16,098 nucleotides of DNA from DATAMF01 sp964472565. GTDB taxonomy: Bacteria > Chloroflexota > Anaerolineae > Aggregatilineales > Aggregatilineaceae. Positions within the stretch are counted from its first letter, which is position 1, and every line of letters begins with the position of its first letter. The translations under genes were made by a program, and so were the position numbers. Positions 7,549-13,832 of the stretch are shown in pieces. Location: NCBI GenBank assembly GCA_964472565.1, contig CAYYNB010000145.1, positions 1-16,098 of the forward strand. Reading direction: 5' to 3'. The notes below the pieces were generated by a model that saw only the letters and a list, made by a program, of their open reading frames with translations, was not told where the DNA came from and searched no databases.

Positions 7549-7959
7549 TCAGCCGCTGGTGTTCACCTTGAGAGGGCGCACTTTGTAGATCACGCGTGTC
7601 TCTTTGCCACGCTGCCCCGGATTGGTGGAATAATAATCCGCAATGCCCCGGTATTTTTGCGAGAGTTTGTTGATATGCTCCACCCCACCCTCTTCCGTGA
7701 TCGCTTCCACCCGCCCGCGGATTTCCATCCAGCGGTACGGATTCTTGGGATCGATTGCCAGAATCGTGACGCGCGGATCGCGCTCCATATTCTGATCTTT
7801 CTGCCGCCCACGCGCGCTGTTGACCCAGATAGAGGTGCCATCATAATCGCACCACACCGGGGTTGCCTGCGGCTGACCATCGGGCATAATCGTTACTAAC
7901 GTCACAAAAACCGGGTTTTCGAGCAAATCCTGGTGACTGCTGGGAATTTTCGATACCAT
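7549..7959 (-). CDS. PPOX-class (pyridoxamine 5'-phosphate oxidase fold) F420/flavin-dependent enzyme
   Basis: A 136-residue protein that matches the short split-barrel PPOX family to which the mycobacterial F420-binding protein Rv1155 belongs. Features seen are LLENPVFVTLVTIMPDGQPQ (12-31), the cofactor-loop pattern NSARGRQKDQNMERDPRVT (47-65) and WMEIRGRVEAITEEGG (77-92). The length is normal for a complete single-domain member. These enzymes reduce small substrates with F420H2, or bind FMN or haem. The cofactor and substrate cannot be decided here. The ATG at 7959 is preceded by AGGAG at seven bases. It is divergent from a glycosyltransferase gene across a roughly 100-base AT-rich gap, which probably holds promoters for both. 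Confidence 0.88.
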   Translation of the reverse strand: MVSKIPSSHQDLLENPVFVTLVTIMPDGQPQATPVWCDYDGTSIWVNSARGRQKDQNMERDPRVTILAIDPKNPYRWMEIRGRVEAITEEGGVEHINKLSQKYRGIADYYSTNPGQRGKETRVIYKVRPLKVNTSG

Positions 7960-8060
7960 CTCTCACTCCTGTTTTTAGGATAATTTATACCGCATAGTAT
8001 GTTATAGTCTGAACATTTTCCAAAGTGACGTTAACGTTTTCTAAGAATTGGAATTTCTGT
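7960..8060. promoter_or_regulatory. Divergent promoter region
   Basis: This 101-base gap separates two divergent genes and has an AT-rich core (about 7979-8020) that stands out from the GC-rich coding sequence. TATA-like hexamers occur on both strands: TATAGT at 8003-8008 on the plus strand and a TATAAA reading on the minus strand near 7985-7990. I find no convincing -35 partner for either, so only the region is annotated, not individual elements. Confidence 0.4.
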
Positions 8061-9296
8061 ATGGCATGTTTCTGGTTTACATCGGCACCGCTCCCCGGTC
8101 ATCTGGATTGGGGCGGCTTGCTCAAAACGGCCCAGGCTTTGCAGCAGCGCGGGCATAAGGTGATCTGGGTATCCGGCCCGGCGATTGGCGGACTGGTGGC
8201 ACAAGGTGGGCTGCGTTTCGAGCCAATTGAACAAACCGGCTGGCTGTGGCCCCCGCCCCCGCTGCCCGATCCGCGCAGTCTGCCGCCCGGCGAGGCGGTC
8301 ATGCTGCGCTACCGCCGCGCGCTGGATACCTGGCTCACGGAAGATTTGATCATCCCCGCCGTCGATCAATTATCCGCGCTGGCCGATCAGATCGGCGCGC
8401 CGGATGCTATCGTTACCGATCCGTTTCTGTCCGCTGCGGCGCTGGCGGCGGAAAAAATCGGCGTACCGCTGGCGGTTGGCGGGTGGGCTGCTGGCCCGCC
8501 GATTGATGAAGATCATCTGCTGTATATTCAGCGCCAGTTGGGGCAGGATGGGGTGCGCCGCGTGGAGCGGTTAAAGACTCACTTTGGCGTGCAGGGCGTG
8601 AATTTTAGCGGCGGGCTGACGGTCAGCGTCCAGAGTCCGCGCCTGCATATCAGCTATTTCAACGACTACTGGCACCAGGGCGAATCATTCCTGCCACAAA
8701 CGCATTTTGTCGGCGGGATCGCGTCGCCGCCACAGGGTGAGCCGCCCGCGTGGCTAAGCGATATTCCGACCGATATGCCGCTGGGATTGGTGACGCTGGG
8801 AAGCACGTTCACGGGCGACCTCAAATTTTTTGTGCAGGGGGCACAGGCGCTCGCGCGGAACGGTATTCTGCCGCTGGTGGTGATCGGGTATAACCCGCTT
8901 GCACCGGGCGATAAAGCCGAACTCAAAGCGCATCTGCCGGGCGGCACGCGCCTGTTGAATTGGGTGGATTTCGATCACGTTTTCCCCAGGCTGAAAGTAA
9001 TCATTCATCACGGCGGGATGGGCACCACGCACGCCGCGATTCTGCATGGCCTCCCGCAGATTATCGTGCCGCATGCTGCCGATCAGCGCGGACAGGCGCG
9101 GCGGGCACGCCAGGCCAAAGTCGGGCTGGAAATGAGCATGGAGGACATCCGTAAAGGCCAGCTTCGCCCAGCAGTCCAGGCGATCACCACGACACCGCTG
9201 GTACTCGAAGCGACGCACAAGCTGCGTGAATCCTTTGCGGCACTGGGTGGTCCGGCGCGTGCCGCCAACCTGATCGAGAAACTGGTGACGGTATAA
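8061..9296 (+). CDS. MGT/UGT-like (GT1 family) glycosyltransferase
   Basis: The 411-residue GT-B fold enzyme has the usual length for macroside-type UGTs. The N-terminus FTSAPLPGHLDWGG places the candidate catalytic base at His14, in the GH(L/F) motif conserved in this family. The C-terminal nucleotide-sugar site has HHGGMGTTHAAILHGLPQI (316-334) followed by PHAADQ (337-342), which is the UGT signature. It would transfer a sugar from a UDP- or dTDP-sugar to a small hydrophobic acceptor such as a lipid, carotenoid or polyketide. The acceptor is unknown. There is no signal peptide or membrane segment, so it is cytoplasmic. The ATG at 8061 fits the family N-terminus. A GTG at 8025 in frame would add 12 residues with no family match, and neither start has a strong Shine-Dalgarno. 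Its stop overlaps the minus-strand terminator of the convergent neighbour. Confidence 0.88.
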   Translation: MACFWFTSAPLPGHLDWGGLLKTAQALQQRGHKVIWVSGPAIGGLVAQGGLRFEPIEQTGWLWPPPPLPDPRSLPPGEAVMLRYRRALDTWLTEDLIIPAVDQLSALADQIGAPDAIVTDPFLSAAALAAEKIGVPLAVGGWAAGPPIDEDHLLYIQRQLGQDGVRRVERLKTHFGVQGVNFSGGLTVSVQSPRLHISYFNDYWHQGESFLPQTHFVGGIASPPQGEPPAWLSDIPTDMPLGLVTLGSTFTGDLKFFVQGAQALARNGILPLVVIGYNPLAPGDKAELKAHLPGGTRLLNWVDFDHVFPRLKVIIHHGGMGTTHAAILHGLPQIIVPHAADQRGQARRARQAKVGLEMSMEDIRKGQLRPAVQAITTTPLVLEATHKLRESFAALGGPARAANLIEKLVTV

Positions 9297-9325
9297 AAGG
9301 CCCTTCACCCAGGAGCGAAAGGCCC
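9295..9325 (-). terminator. Rho-independent terminator for the GH-like propeller gene
   Basis: Read on the minus strand, GGGCCTTTC (9325-9317) and GAAGGGCC (9306-9299) form a stem with one G-U pair around a 10-base loop. TTTT (9298-9295) follows. It lies six bases after the stop at 9332. The stem starts just after the stop codon of the convergent glycosyltransferase, and the T-run overlaps that codon. On the plus strand one pair becomes a C-A mismatch and no T-run follows. Confidence 0.7.
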
Positions 9326-9331
9326 AAATGG

Positions 9332-10516
9332 TTACAGCGGCGTGGCAGAAATGGCACGCCCTATGTTGCTGTAGATCGTCCGGTCCCCGGAGATAGGCAT
9401 CCCAAAGCGTCCGTCGGGTTGAACCGGAAAAGCCGGCTGATCACGCATGCCCCACGCGGAATAAAACAGGATTGTCTGATCCGGCTGAAACGAGACGGTG
9501 GGAGCCATCAAACCCCAGTCATCATACGCGCCGGACTCGCCCGGTTCCAGGATGATCCCGCCGTCTTCCCAGGTCAGGCCATCGGCGGACGTGGCATAGC
9601 CGATGATCTCCCCATGATGAAACTCGTCATCCTCGATCATTGGGTTAAAGGTGGTGTAAAACAGGTGATACATGCCGTCGCGGTAGTGGACTTCGGGCAT
9701 ATTGACCATTCGGCTGATGTCGAGCAGTTCCGGCCCGGAGATCGGCTGAAGATCGGCGTCAAACGTGGCGCGCATGAAGTTAATGGATGCGATCCCCTGT
9801 CCGGCGGCGTCAAGTCCCTGATCGGGCAGGGTAATCCCCAGGCCAGTGAAATACAACTCGAAGACATTGTCTCGAAACACCACGCTGGGTTCCTGAACGT
9901 TGTTATCGGCTGACGGTTCCGCCAGATTATAGGCGAGCAGCGGCGCGGGATGTTTGACCATCACATCTCCATCCGTCAGAAATGCCTGTCTGACCGAGCG
10001 CCCCGCTAAATCCAGAGTCGCGACCCCGATCTGGTAGCGCAAACTAAACAACTGACCGTCACGATCTCCAGTGGCGCAGTAAAACAGGTACATGGTATCA
10101 CCAACGCGGGTTACAAACGGGGTTTCGACTTTTTCGTTATCCCACGCCTCCGGGCCGGGAATAATGACCGGCGTTGCGCGGAAGGTCCAGGTCAGACCCG
10201 CATCCGAGCTGAAGGCATATCCCGTTGCGCCGCTGTCACTGACCAGCAGGCAGCCGTCCTGGTTGGCGGGGTCCCAGGAAAAATAGGTCTGGCCTGCTTT
10301 TTCGCAAAAAATCGACGTATAAAACAGATGCAGCCCTTCTTCATCGGTGTAAACAACGGGATCGGCCATAAAGACCGGGGCACCCGCCACCCCTGCGGCA
10401 ATCGCAGGCGCATCGGGGGGCGTTTTGGTGAAGGTGACAGAGTCTTGAGCGCGGATCGGGGATAGAGTCACCATGAGCAGTACGAGCAGCACACCAACAA
10501 CAAAACCCTTGTTCAT
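9332..10516 (-). CDS. Secreted five-bladed beta-propeller, GH43/GH32/GH130-like putative glycosidase
   Basis: The 394-residue protein has a signal peptide (hydrophobic at about 5-17, then SPIRAQD). Five repeats of the form P.V...dg.yhLFYt occur at about 52-67, 132-147, 210-223, 274-288 and 339-353, the pattern of five-bladed glycoside-hydrolase propellers. Acidic residues sit at blade entries (Asp52 in MADPVVY, Glu131 in VETPFV, Glu209 in VQEPSV, Glu275 in NMPEVHY), where the catalytic acids of GH43/GH32 enzymes lie. The exact family and substrate are not clear. It could also be a non-catalytic sugar-binding relative. Two Asp-box-like turns (FSSDAGLTW, TSADGLTW) are also present. The ATG at 10516 is chosen over TTG at 10534 because AAGGAG lies six bases before it. 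It follows the TOPRIM gene by 71 bases with no clear terminator between, so read-through is possible. Confidence 0.78.
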   Translation of the reverse strand: MNKGFVVGVLLVLLMVTLSPIRAQDSVTFTKTPPDAPAIAAGVAGAPVFMADPVVYTDEEGLHLFYTSIFCEKAGQTYFSWDPANQDGCLLVSDSGATGYAFSSDAGLTWTFRATPVIIPGPEAWDNEKVETPFVTRVGDTMYLFYCATGDRDGQLFSLRYQIGVATLDLAGRSVRQAFLTDGDVMVKHPAPLLAYNLAEPSADNNVQEPSVVFRDNVFELYFTGLGITLPDQGLDAAGQGIASINFMRATFDADLQPISGPELLDISRMVNMPEVHYRDGMYHLFYTTFNPMIEDDEFHHGEIIGYATSADGLTWEDGGIILEPGESGAYDDWGLMAPTVSFQPDQTILFYSAWGMRDQPAFPVQPDGRFGMPISGDRTIYSNIGRAISATPL

Positions 10517-10539
10517 GTTATTCTCCTTACTCAACGGAC

Positions 10540-10562
10540 ACTGATCAGTACGCGCAGTACTG
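10540..10562. promoter_or_regulatory. Overlapping palindromes upstream of the GH-like gene
   Basis: ACTGATCAGT (10540-10549) is a perfect 10-base palindrome. Overlapping it, CAGTAC (10546-10551) and GTACTG (10557-10562) form a six-base inverted repeat around GCGCA. The site lies 24 bases before the ATG of the secreted propeller gene, where an operator or a 5'-UTR hairpin would act. No T-run follows on either strand, so it is not an intrinsic terminator for the TOPRIM gene. Confidence 0.35.
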
Positions 10563-10587
10563 AAGCCGCGTTGCGGAGGAGGAAAAG

Positions 10588-11208
10588 CTATAGCGCGCTC
10601 AGGAAGGCTTTTATTTGATCAAACGCCGGGTGATCCCAGGGCCAGTAGCCTGCACTACTGGCCTGCTTAAAACTGAGGTCGGGCCACTGCCGTGTAGCAA
10701 GATAGGCATGAAGACGGGCCTTTTTGCGGTTCTTGGGTAGTCCAACAGTATGATCAACACACTCCAAAAACTGCTCCACACAATCAAACCGATCCGTTTC
10801 CTCGCTTACCGATGCAAGACACAACATTTCGAGCATTCCTGCATCCGCGCAGTTAGGAAGCACAAATATGGATATACAAGGGTATCCCTCGGACGAACTC
10901 ATCAGACGGCGTGGAACCGGCATTTGATTATTCTTGAGCGCGGCACAGACCGATTGAAAAGCGGCGGCGGGGTTATCATCCGCATCCCGCACAATACCAA
11001 CCGACTCGACTTGCGCAAAACCGGATACCGCTGGCAGCGTTTTGAGATACGAGGATAAACGATCTACCCCGTCAAAATTTCTGATTTCAAGCTGTTTATC
11101 CATCTGTAGGAAGCGGAGCAGATTGAGAAAGAACTCAAAATCATCCACCCCTTCGACCAAGAGCAACTTAGAGCAGCGAATAGGCTGAGGAATAGGAGCT
11201 ACAGGCAT
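10588..11208 (-). CDS. DUF3226-like TOPRIM-fold protein, partner of the upstream ATPase
   Basis: The 206-residue protein resembles DUF3226, a compact TOPRIM-like family. The first motif KLLLVEGVDDFEFF puts the conserved Glu at residue 19. The acidic pair follows in GIVRDADDNP (Asp75, Asp77, Asp78). Further on, ADAGMLEMLCLASV (about 121-134) fits the family's conserved segment. TOPRIM domains bind Mg2+ and cut or join nucleic acids, so this is a probable nuclease-type effector. Its start ATG overlaps the ATPase stop in TGATG, with GGAGG seven bases upstream inside the ATPase gene, implying translational coupling. A TTG one codon upstream is also open. In single-chain OLD nucleases the TOPRIM follows the ATPase in one protein. 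Here the ATPase lacks it and this gene supplies it in trans. Role as an anti-phage effector is inferred. Confidence 0.72.
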   Translation of the reverse strand: MPVAPIPQPIRCSKLLLVEGVDDFEFFLNLLRFLQMDKQLEIRNFDGVDRLSSYLKTLPAVSGFAQVESVGIVRDADDNPAAAFQSVCAALKNNQMPVPRRLMSSSEGYPCISIFVLPNCADAGMLEMLCLASVSEETDRFDCVEQFLECVDHTVGLPKNRKKARLHAYLATRQWPDLSFKQASSAGYWPWDHPAFDQIKAFLSAL

Positions 11209-12278
11209 CAACGAACCTCCAACCCGGTTTGCAGCGCCGTATCCAGCATTTCCTGATCGAACGTCACCGCCGTGATGTCTTCGCCAGTGCGATCCAGACG
11301 ATGCAGGCGAAAATCATACTGCTGACTAGCGCTAAATGCTTCGTGCGCCGCGCGGATGCATTCCCAGCTATGGGTGGTGGCAAAAACCTGCACATCCGCC
11401 TGTCGAGCCGCAAGCCCAATCGCTTCCCAGACTTTACTCATCACCGAATAGTGAAGACCATTTTCGACCTCATCTATGAGCACTGCCCCATGTTCAGCAT
11501 TCGCAATCGCAAGTGCAATCGAGAGCAAACGCCCCATGCCTTCGCCCATAATAGGAATTGGTATGAGTCGGCCAATGCCAATATCGCCATGAATCACTGG
11601 ATCCCTACCCGTAACTAAAACTGCTAATCGACTTAGACGAGGCTCAAGCAATGCTAAAGTAGAAATAATTTCCTGTTGTCGCCCTGTCATCTCAAGTTTG
11701 CTAAAATTGACTGCATCCTCACGTGGTGAGCGTGAACTTGTGCTAAGGAAAATGCTTTCAGCGCTTTTGATCGGCTTCGTATGCCTTCTTAACCTGCCAT
11801 CAATGATCGAGACACTCGAAAATGGCTGTAATGGACTGATGTAGTAATCAAATCTAAGCTCTTGATCAGGGATAACCGAGGACAAAGTCTCATCATTAAA
11901 AAGTGCAGGTTGTGTTATACCCGCTTCTGCAATAGAAACTGTTAGAGTACGATCTTGCTGGTCATATCGCCCAAGAAGCTCGATAGGCTTTGATGTGTCG
12001 TAGTTAAAAAACAATGAACTCCATATATCTTCCATGCTCCAACGCGTTCGGTTTGGCCTCAATCTTGAAAATTCAAATTCTCGCGCGCTTACACTCAATT
12101 CAGGAAAACGAGAACTACCTAAATCTGGTTCATCAGGGCGCAAGTGCAAAAAAATCGCCTCTAGCAGCGCCGTCTTCCCGACATTATTTTTCCCCGCAAT
12201 TAAATTGATTCTTTCAAGCGAATCCAGAGTCAGATCGCGGAAGCCACGAAAGTTTTTGATACGAAACGACTGGTACAT
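11208..12278 (-). CDS. OLD/AAA_15-like ABC-type ATPase lacking a TOPRIM domain
   Basis: The 356-residue ATPase is of the SMC/RecF/OLD type. The N-terminus FRIKNFRGFRDLTLDSLERI leads to Walker A GKNNVGKT (29-36). An ABC-like signature region MGEGMGRLLSIALA lies at 244-257, Walker B AVLIDEVENG at 265-274 with Asp269-Glu270, and a switch His303 in FATTHSWE. The middle (about 50-200) is variable and has no obvious long coiled coil. The chain ends soon after the ATPase core, where OLD nucleases would continue into TOPRIM, and that domain is encoded by the next, overlapping gene. In such pairs the ATPase senses infection and controls the effector (established for PARIS AriA/AriB, inferred here). 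The gene body is far more AT-rich than its neighbours, suggesting transfer. The ATG at 12278 is preceded by AGGAGG at nine bases. Confidence 0.85.
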   Translation of the reverse strand: MYQSFRIKNFRGFRDLTLDSLERINLIAGKNNVGKTALLEAIFLHLRPDEPDLGSSRFPELSVSAREFEFSRLRPNRTRWSMEDIWSSLFFNYDTSKPIELLGRYDQQDRTLTVSIAEAGITQPALFNDETLSSVIPDQELRFDYYISPLQPFSSVSIIDGRLRRHTKPIKSAESIFLSTSSRSPREDAVNFSKLEMTGRQQEIISTLALLEPRLSRLAVLVTGRDPVIHGDIGIGRLIPIPIMGEGMGRLLSIALAIANAEHGAVLIDEVENGLHYSVMSKVWEAIGLAARQADVQVFATTHSWECIRAAHEAFSASQQYDFRLHRLDRTGEDITAVTFDQEMLDTALQTGLEVR

Positions 12279-12316
12279 AGCCCGTATCCTCCTATGAAGG
12301 TCAAACCGCCCCGAAA

Positions 12317-13081
12317 CTATTTCCGCCCCAGCAGGAGAAACTGCCGGATCGCAAAAGATGCGTCGGCAGTGCCGGGAACCTTCGGTTTCATCCAGTCCGC
12401 GACGATCTCCGGGGCCTGGACCAGCATGGCGCGCAGCCGGGTAATCGTCTTTGCGTCACAACCCATCCGCTCCGCCCAGGGAGTCAGATCGTGCCGGGTA
12501 TCGAATTCTTCATAATGCGTGACCGTCAGATCGGCGCCGACAAAAAAGCCTTCCCATTCGACGCTGTTGTACGCCCAGACATGACTGGGATCACGCAGTC
12601 GCTCAAAGGCATTCACATAACGCGCCGCTTTCGGTTCGCCCGGCGACAGTTGATCAATCACAGCGACTACCCCGCCCGGTTTGGTAAGGCGCGCCGCTTC
12701 GTCTACGAAGTCAGCCACCTGAGGGAAATGATGGGGCGCAATCCGGCAGGTCACAGCGTCAAACGTATGCGCAGCAAACGGCAGACTTTCGGCATCAAGC
12801 TGGACATACTGCATCGCGGCGTTCTGGCCGGTGATAAAATCGCGCGCGGTGCGCAGCATTTGCAGGGTCAGATCGCCCGCCACAGTCCAGACCTGCTGTT
12901 TTGCCAGGGCCAGCGCCGTGTGGCCGCCGCCCGTCGCAAGGTCTAACACCCGCCAGCCGGGCTGCGGATTCAGCAGTTCAACCAAGCGCGTCAGACTGTA
13001 CCCTTTGGCATGCGCTTCCGATGACACATACCCTTCGGCATGTGTGCCAAATTGACTCTGCACCAGCGATTTAACGGTCAC
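12317..13081 (-). CDS. Class I SAM-dependent methyltransferase (UbiE/Methyltransf_11-like)
   Basis: The 254-residue protein has a Rossmann-type methyltransferase domain at about 40-145. Motif I is VLDLATGGGHTALALA (45-60), an acidic residue follows strand 2 (Asp70), Asp96 lies in QLDAESLPF, motif IV is FDAVTCRIAPHHF (107-119) and LTKPGGVV (132-139) matches motif VI. The C-terminal part (about 150-254) would determine the acceptor. Such enzymes methylate small molecules such as quinones, lipids or secondary metabolites. The acceptor is unknown. It is cytoplasmic. The start is GTG at 13081, supported by GGGGAGG eight bases before it. It lies 29 bases after the DDN-like gene and 38 bases before the ATPase gene on the same strand, so co-transcription is likely, though a functional link to the defence-like pair is unproven. 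Confidence 0.87.
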   Translation of the reverse strand: MTVKSLVQSQFGTHAEGYVSSEAHAKGYSLTRLVELLNPQPGWRVLDLATGGGHTALALAKQQVWTVAGDLTLQMLRTARDFITGQNAAMQYVQLDAESLPFAAHTFDAVTCRIAPHHFPQVADFVDEAARLTKPGGVVAVIDQLSPGEPKAARYVNAFERLRDPSHVWAYNSVEWEGFFVGADLTVTHYEEFDTRHDLTPWAERMGCDAKTITRLRAMLVQAPEIVADWMKPKVPGTADASFAIRQFLLLGRK

Positions 13082-13110
13082 GTTGTTTTCCTCCCCAATA
13101 ATCGAATTAA

Positions 13111-13662
13111 TTATTCCGTGTTATTCGCCCACAGCCGCACCAACCAGATCGCGCTCACCGCCAGCAGGCCCAACGGCAGCAGCCAGCGTAAATCGCCGCC
13201 GCCGCCCGGTAGTTGATGTTCAAGCTGAATCCGCATCACCGGAACCGCCGCGCTTGCCGCTCGCAGCGTGTCATCACTGGCGAGGTGAGGGTTGAAGCCC
13301 GCCAACTGCTGCATGACGGCCCCGCTGCGCTGTAAGATTTTGCGATAGGCATCCGCCCGTTCTTGTGGATCGCGAACCGGATACGCGCGCCCGGCCCACA
13401 GTTCTCTGCCGATCCACACTTCGGCGTAAGCATTACTTTGTAAATCCGTATACCAGCGCATGCGCTCGTGTGGAGGGGCGACATACACGACGTTATACCC
13501 ACCCCACGCATAATTCACGATATGCGGATGCTTAAAACTGGTCCCGGCGGCGAGCGTCGTCAGCACCATCGGGTAGCCCCGGTCAGGCGCGCCCAGCCGA
13601 TCACCCAGCCCCATCCGGTATAAAACCAGGCGAAGATCGATCATACAAAGTCCGTTTCTCAT
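13111..13662 (-). CDS. DDN-like (deazaflavin-dependent nitroreductase family) protein with C-terminal membrane anchor
   Basis: The 183-residue protein's central region resembles the DDN/nitroreductase split-barrel family: YNVVYVAPPHERMRWYTDLQ (56-75) and the following AEVWIGRELWAGRAYPVRDP (80-99) with ERADAY correspond to the family's conserved WyhNLraNP...g....A.....dp.ERa segment. The usual GRKSGxPR cofactor motif is absent: the equivalent place reads LTTLAAGTSFKHPHI, so F420 binding is uncertain. Residues about 159-177 are a strong hydrophobic helix followed by RLWANNTE, which makes a single C-terminal anchor, unusual for the family. Neither the ATG at 13662 nor the in-frame ATG at 13644 has a strong Shine-Dalgarno. 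TACAAT just upstream (13673-13668) could be a -10, which would favour the downstream start. The gene probably leads an operon with the methyltransferase. Confidence 0.65.
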   Translation of the reverse strand: MRNGLCMIDLRLVLYRMGLGDRLGAPDRGYPMVLTTLAAGTSFKHPHIVNYAWGGYNVVYVAPPHERMRWYTDLQSNAYAEVWIGRELWAGRAYPVRDPQERADAYRKILQRSGAVMQQLAGFNPHLASDDTLRAASAAVPVMRIQLEHQLPGGGGDLRWLLPLGLLAVSAIWLVRLWANNTE

Positions 13663-13743
13663 TTAACCGATTGTACCGCAATTGACGGGGATAGAAACTT
13701 CAGCCGAGGAGTCAGCCTGTCTTCTCCTGCCGGGATACAGACA

Positions 13744-13773
13744 GAATCCCCTCTAAACTTCCAGAGGGGATTC
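13744..13773 (-). terminator. Perfect 11-base inverted repeat downstream of the protease gene
   Basis: GAATCCCCTCT (13744-13754) and AGAGGGGATTC (13763-13773) are exact inverted copies around an 8-base loop. The stem is stable and lies between the subtilisin gene and the next gene on the same strand, where a transcript end is expected. On the minus strand it is followed by TGTCTGTAT rather than a clean T-run, so it is a probable but not classical terminator. Confidence 0.55.
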
Positions 13774-13790
13774 CGAGGAGGGGAAGTACA

Positions 13791-13826
13791 CAGCCGGACA
13801 GCGCAGGGGGTCGCTGTGCGCGGCTG
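13791..13826. repeat. Second GC-rich inverted repeat just after the protease stop
   Basis: CAGCCG (13791-13796) pairs with CGGCTG (13821-13826), and ACAGCG (13798-13803) pairs with CGCTGT (13812-13817), giving a stem with a small asymmetric internal loop. It begins six bases beyond the protease stop at 13833. On the minus strand no T-run follows. It probably works with the next hairpin at the transcript's 3' end. Confidence 0.45.
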
Positions 13827-13832
13827 ATCGTT

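Noticed and set aside
8025..8060. GTG start for the glycosyltransferase gene
   Set aside because: The added 12 residues do not fit the family N-terminus and there is no Shine-Dalgarno. The ATG at 8061 places the GH motif at the expected distance.
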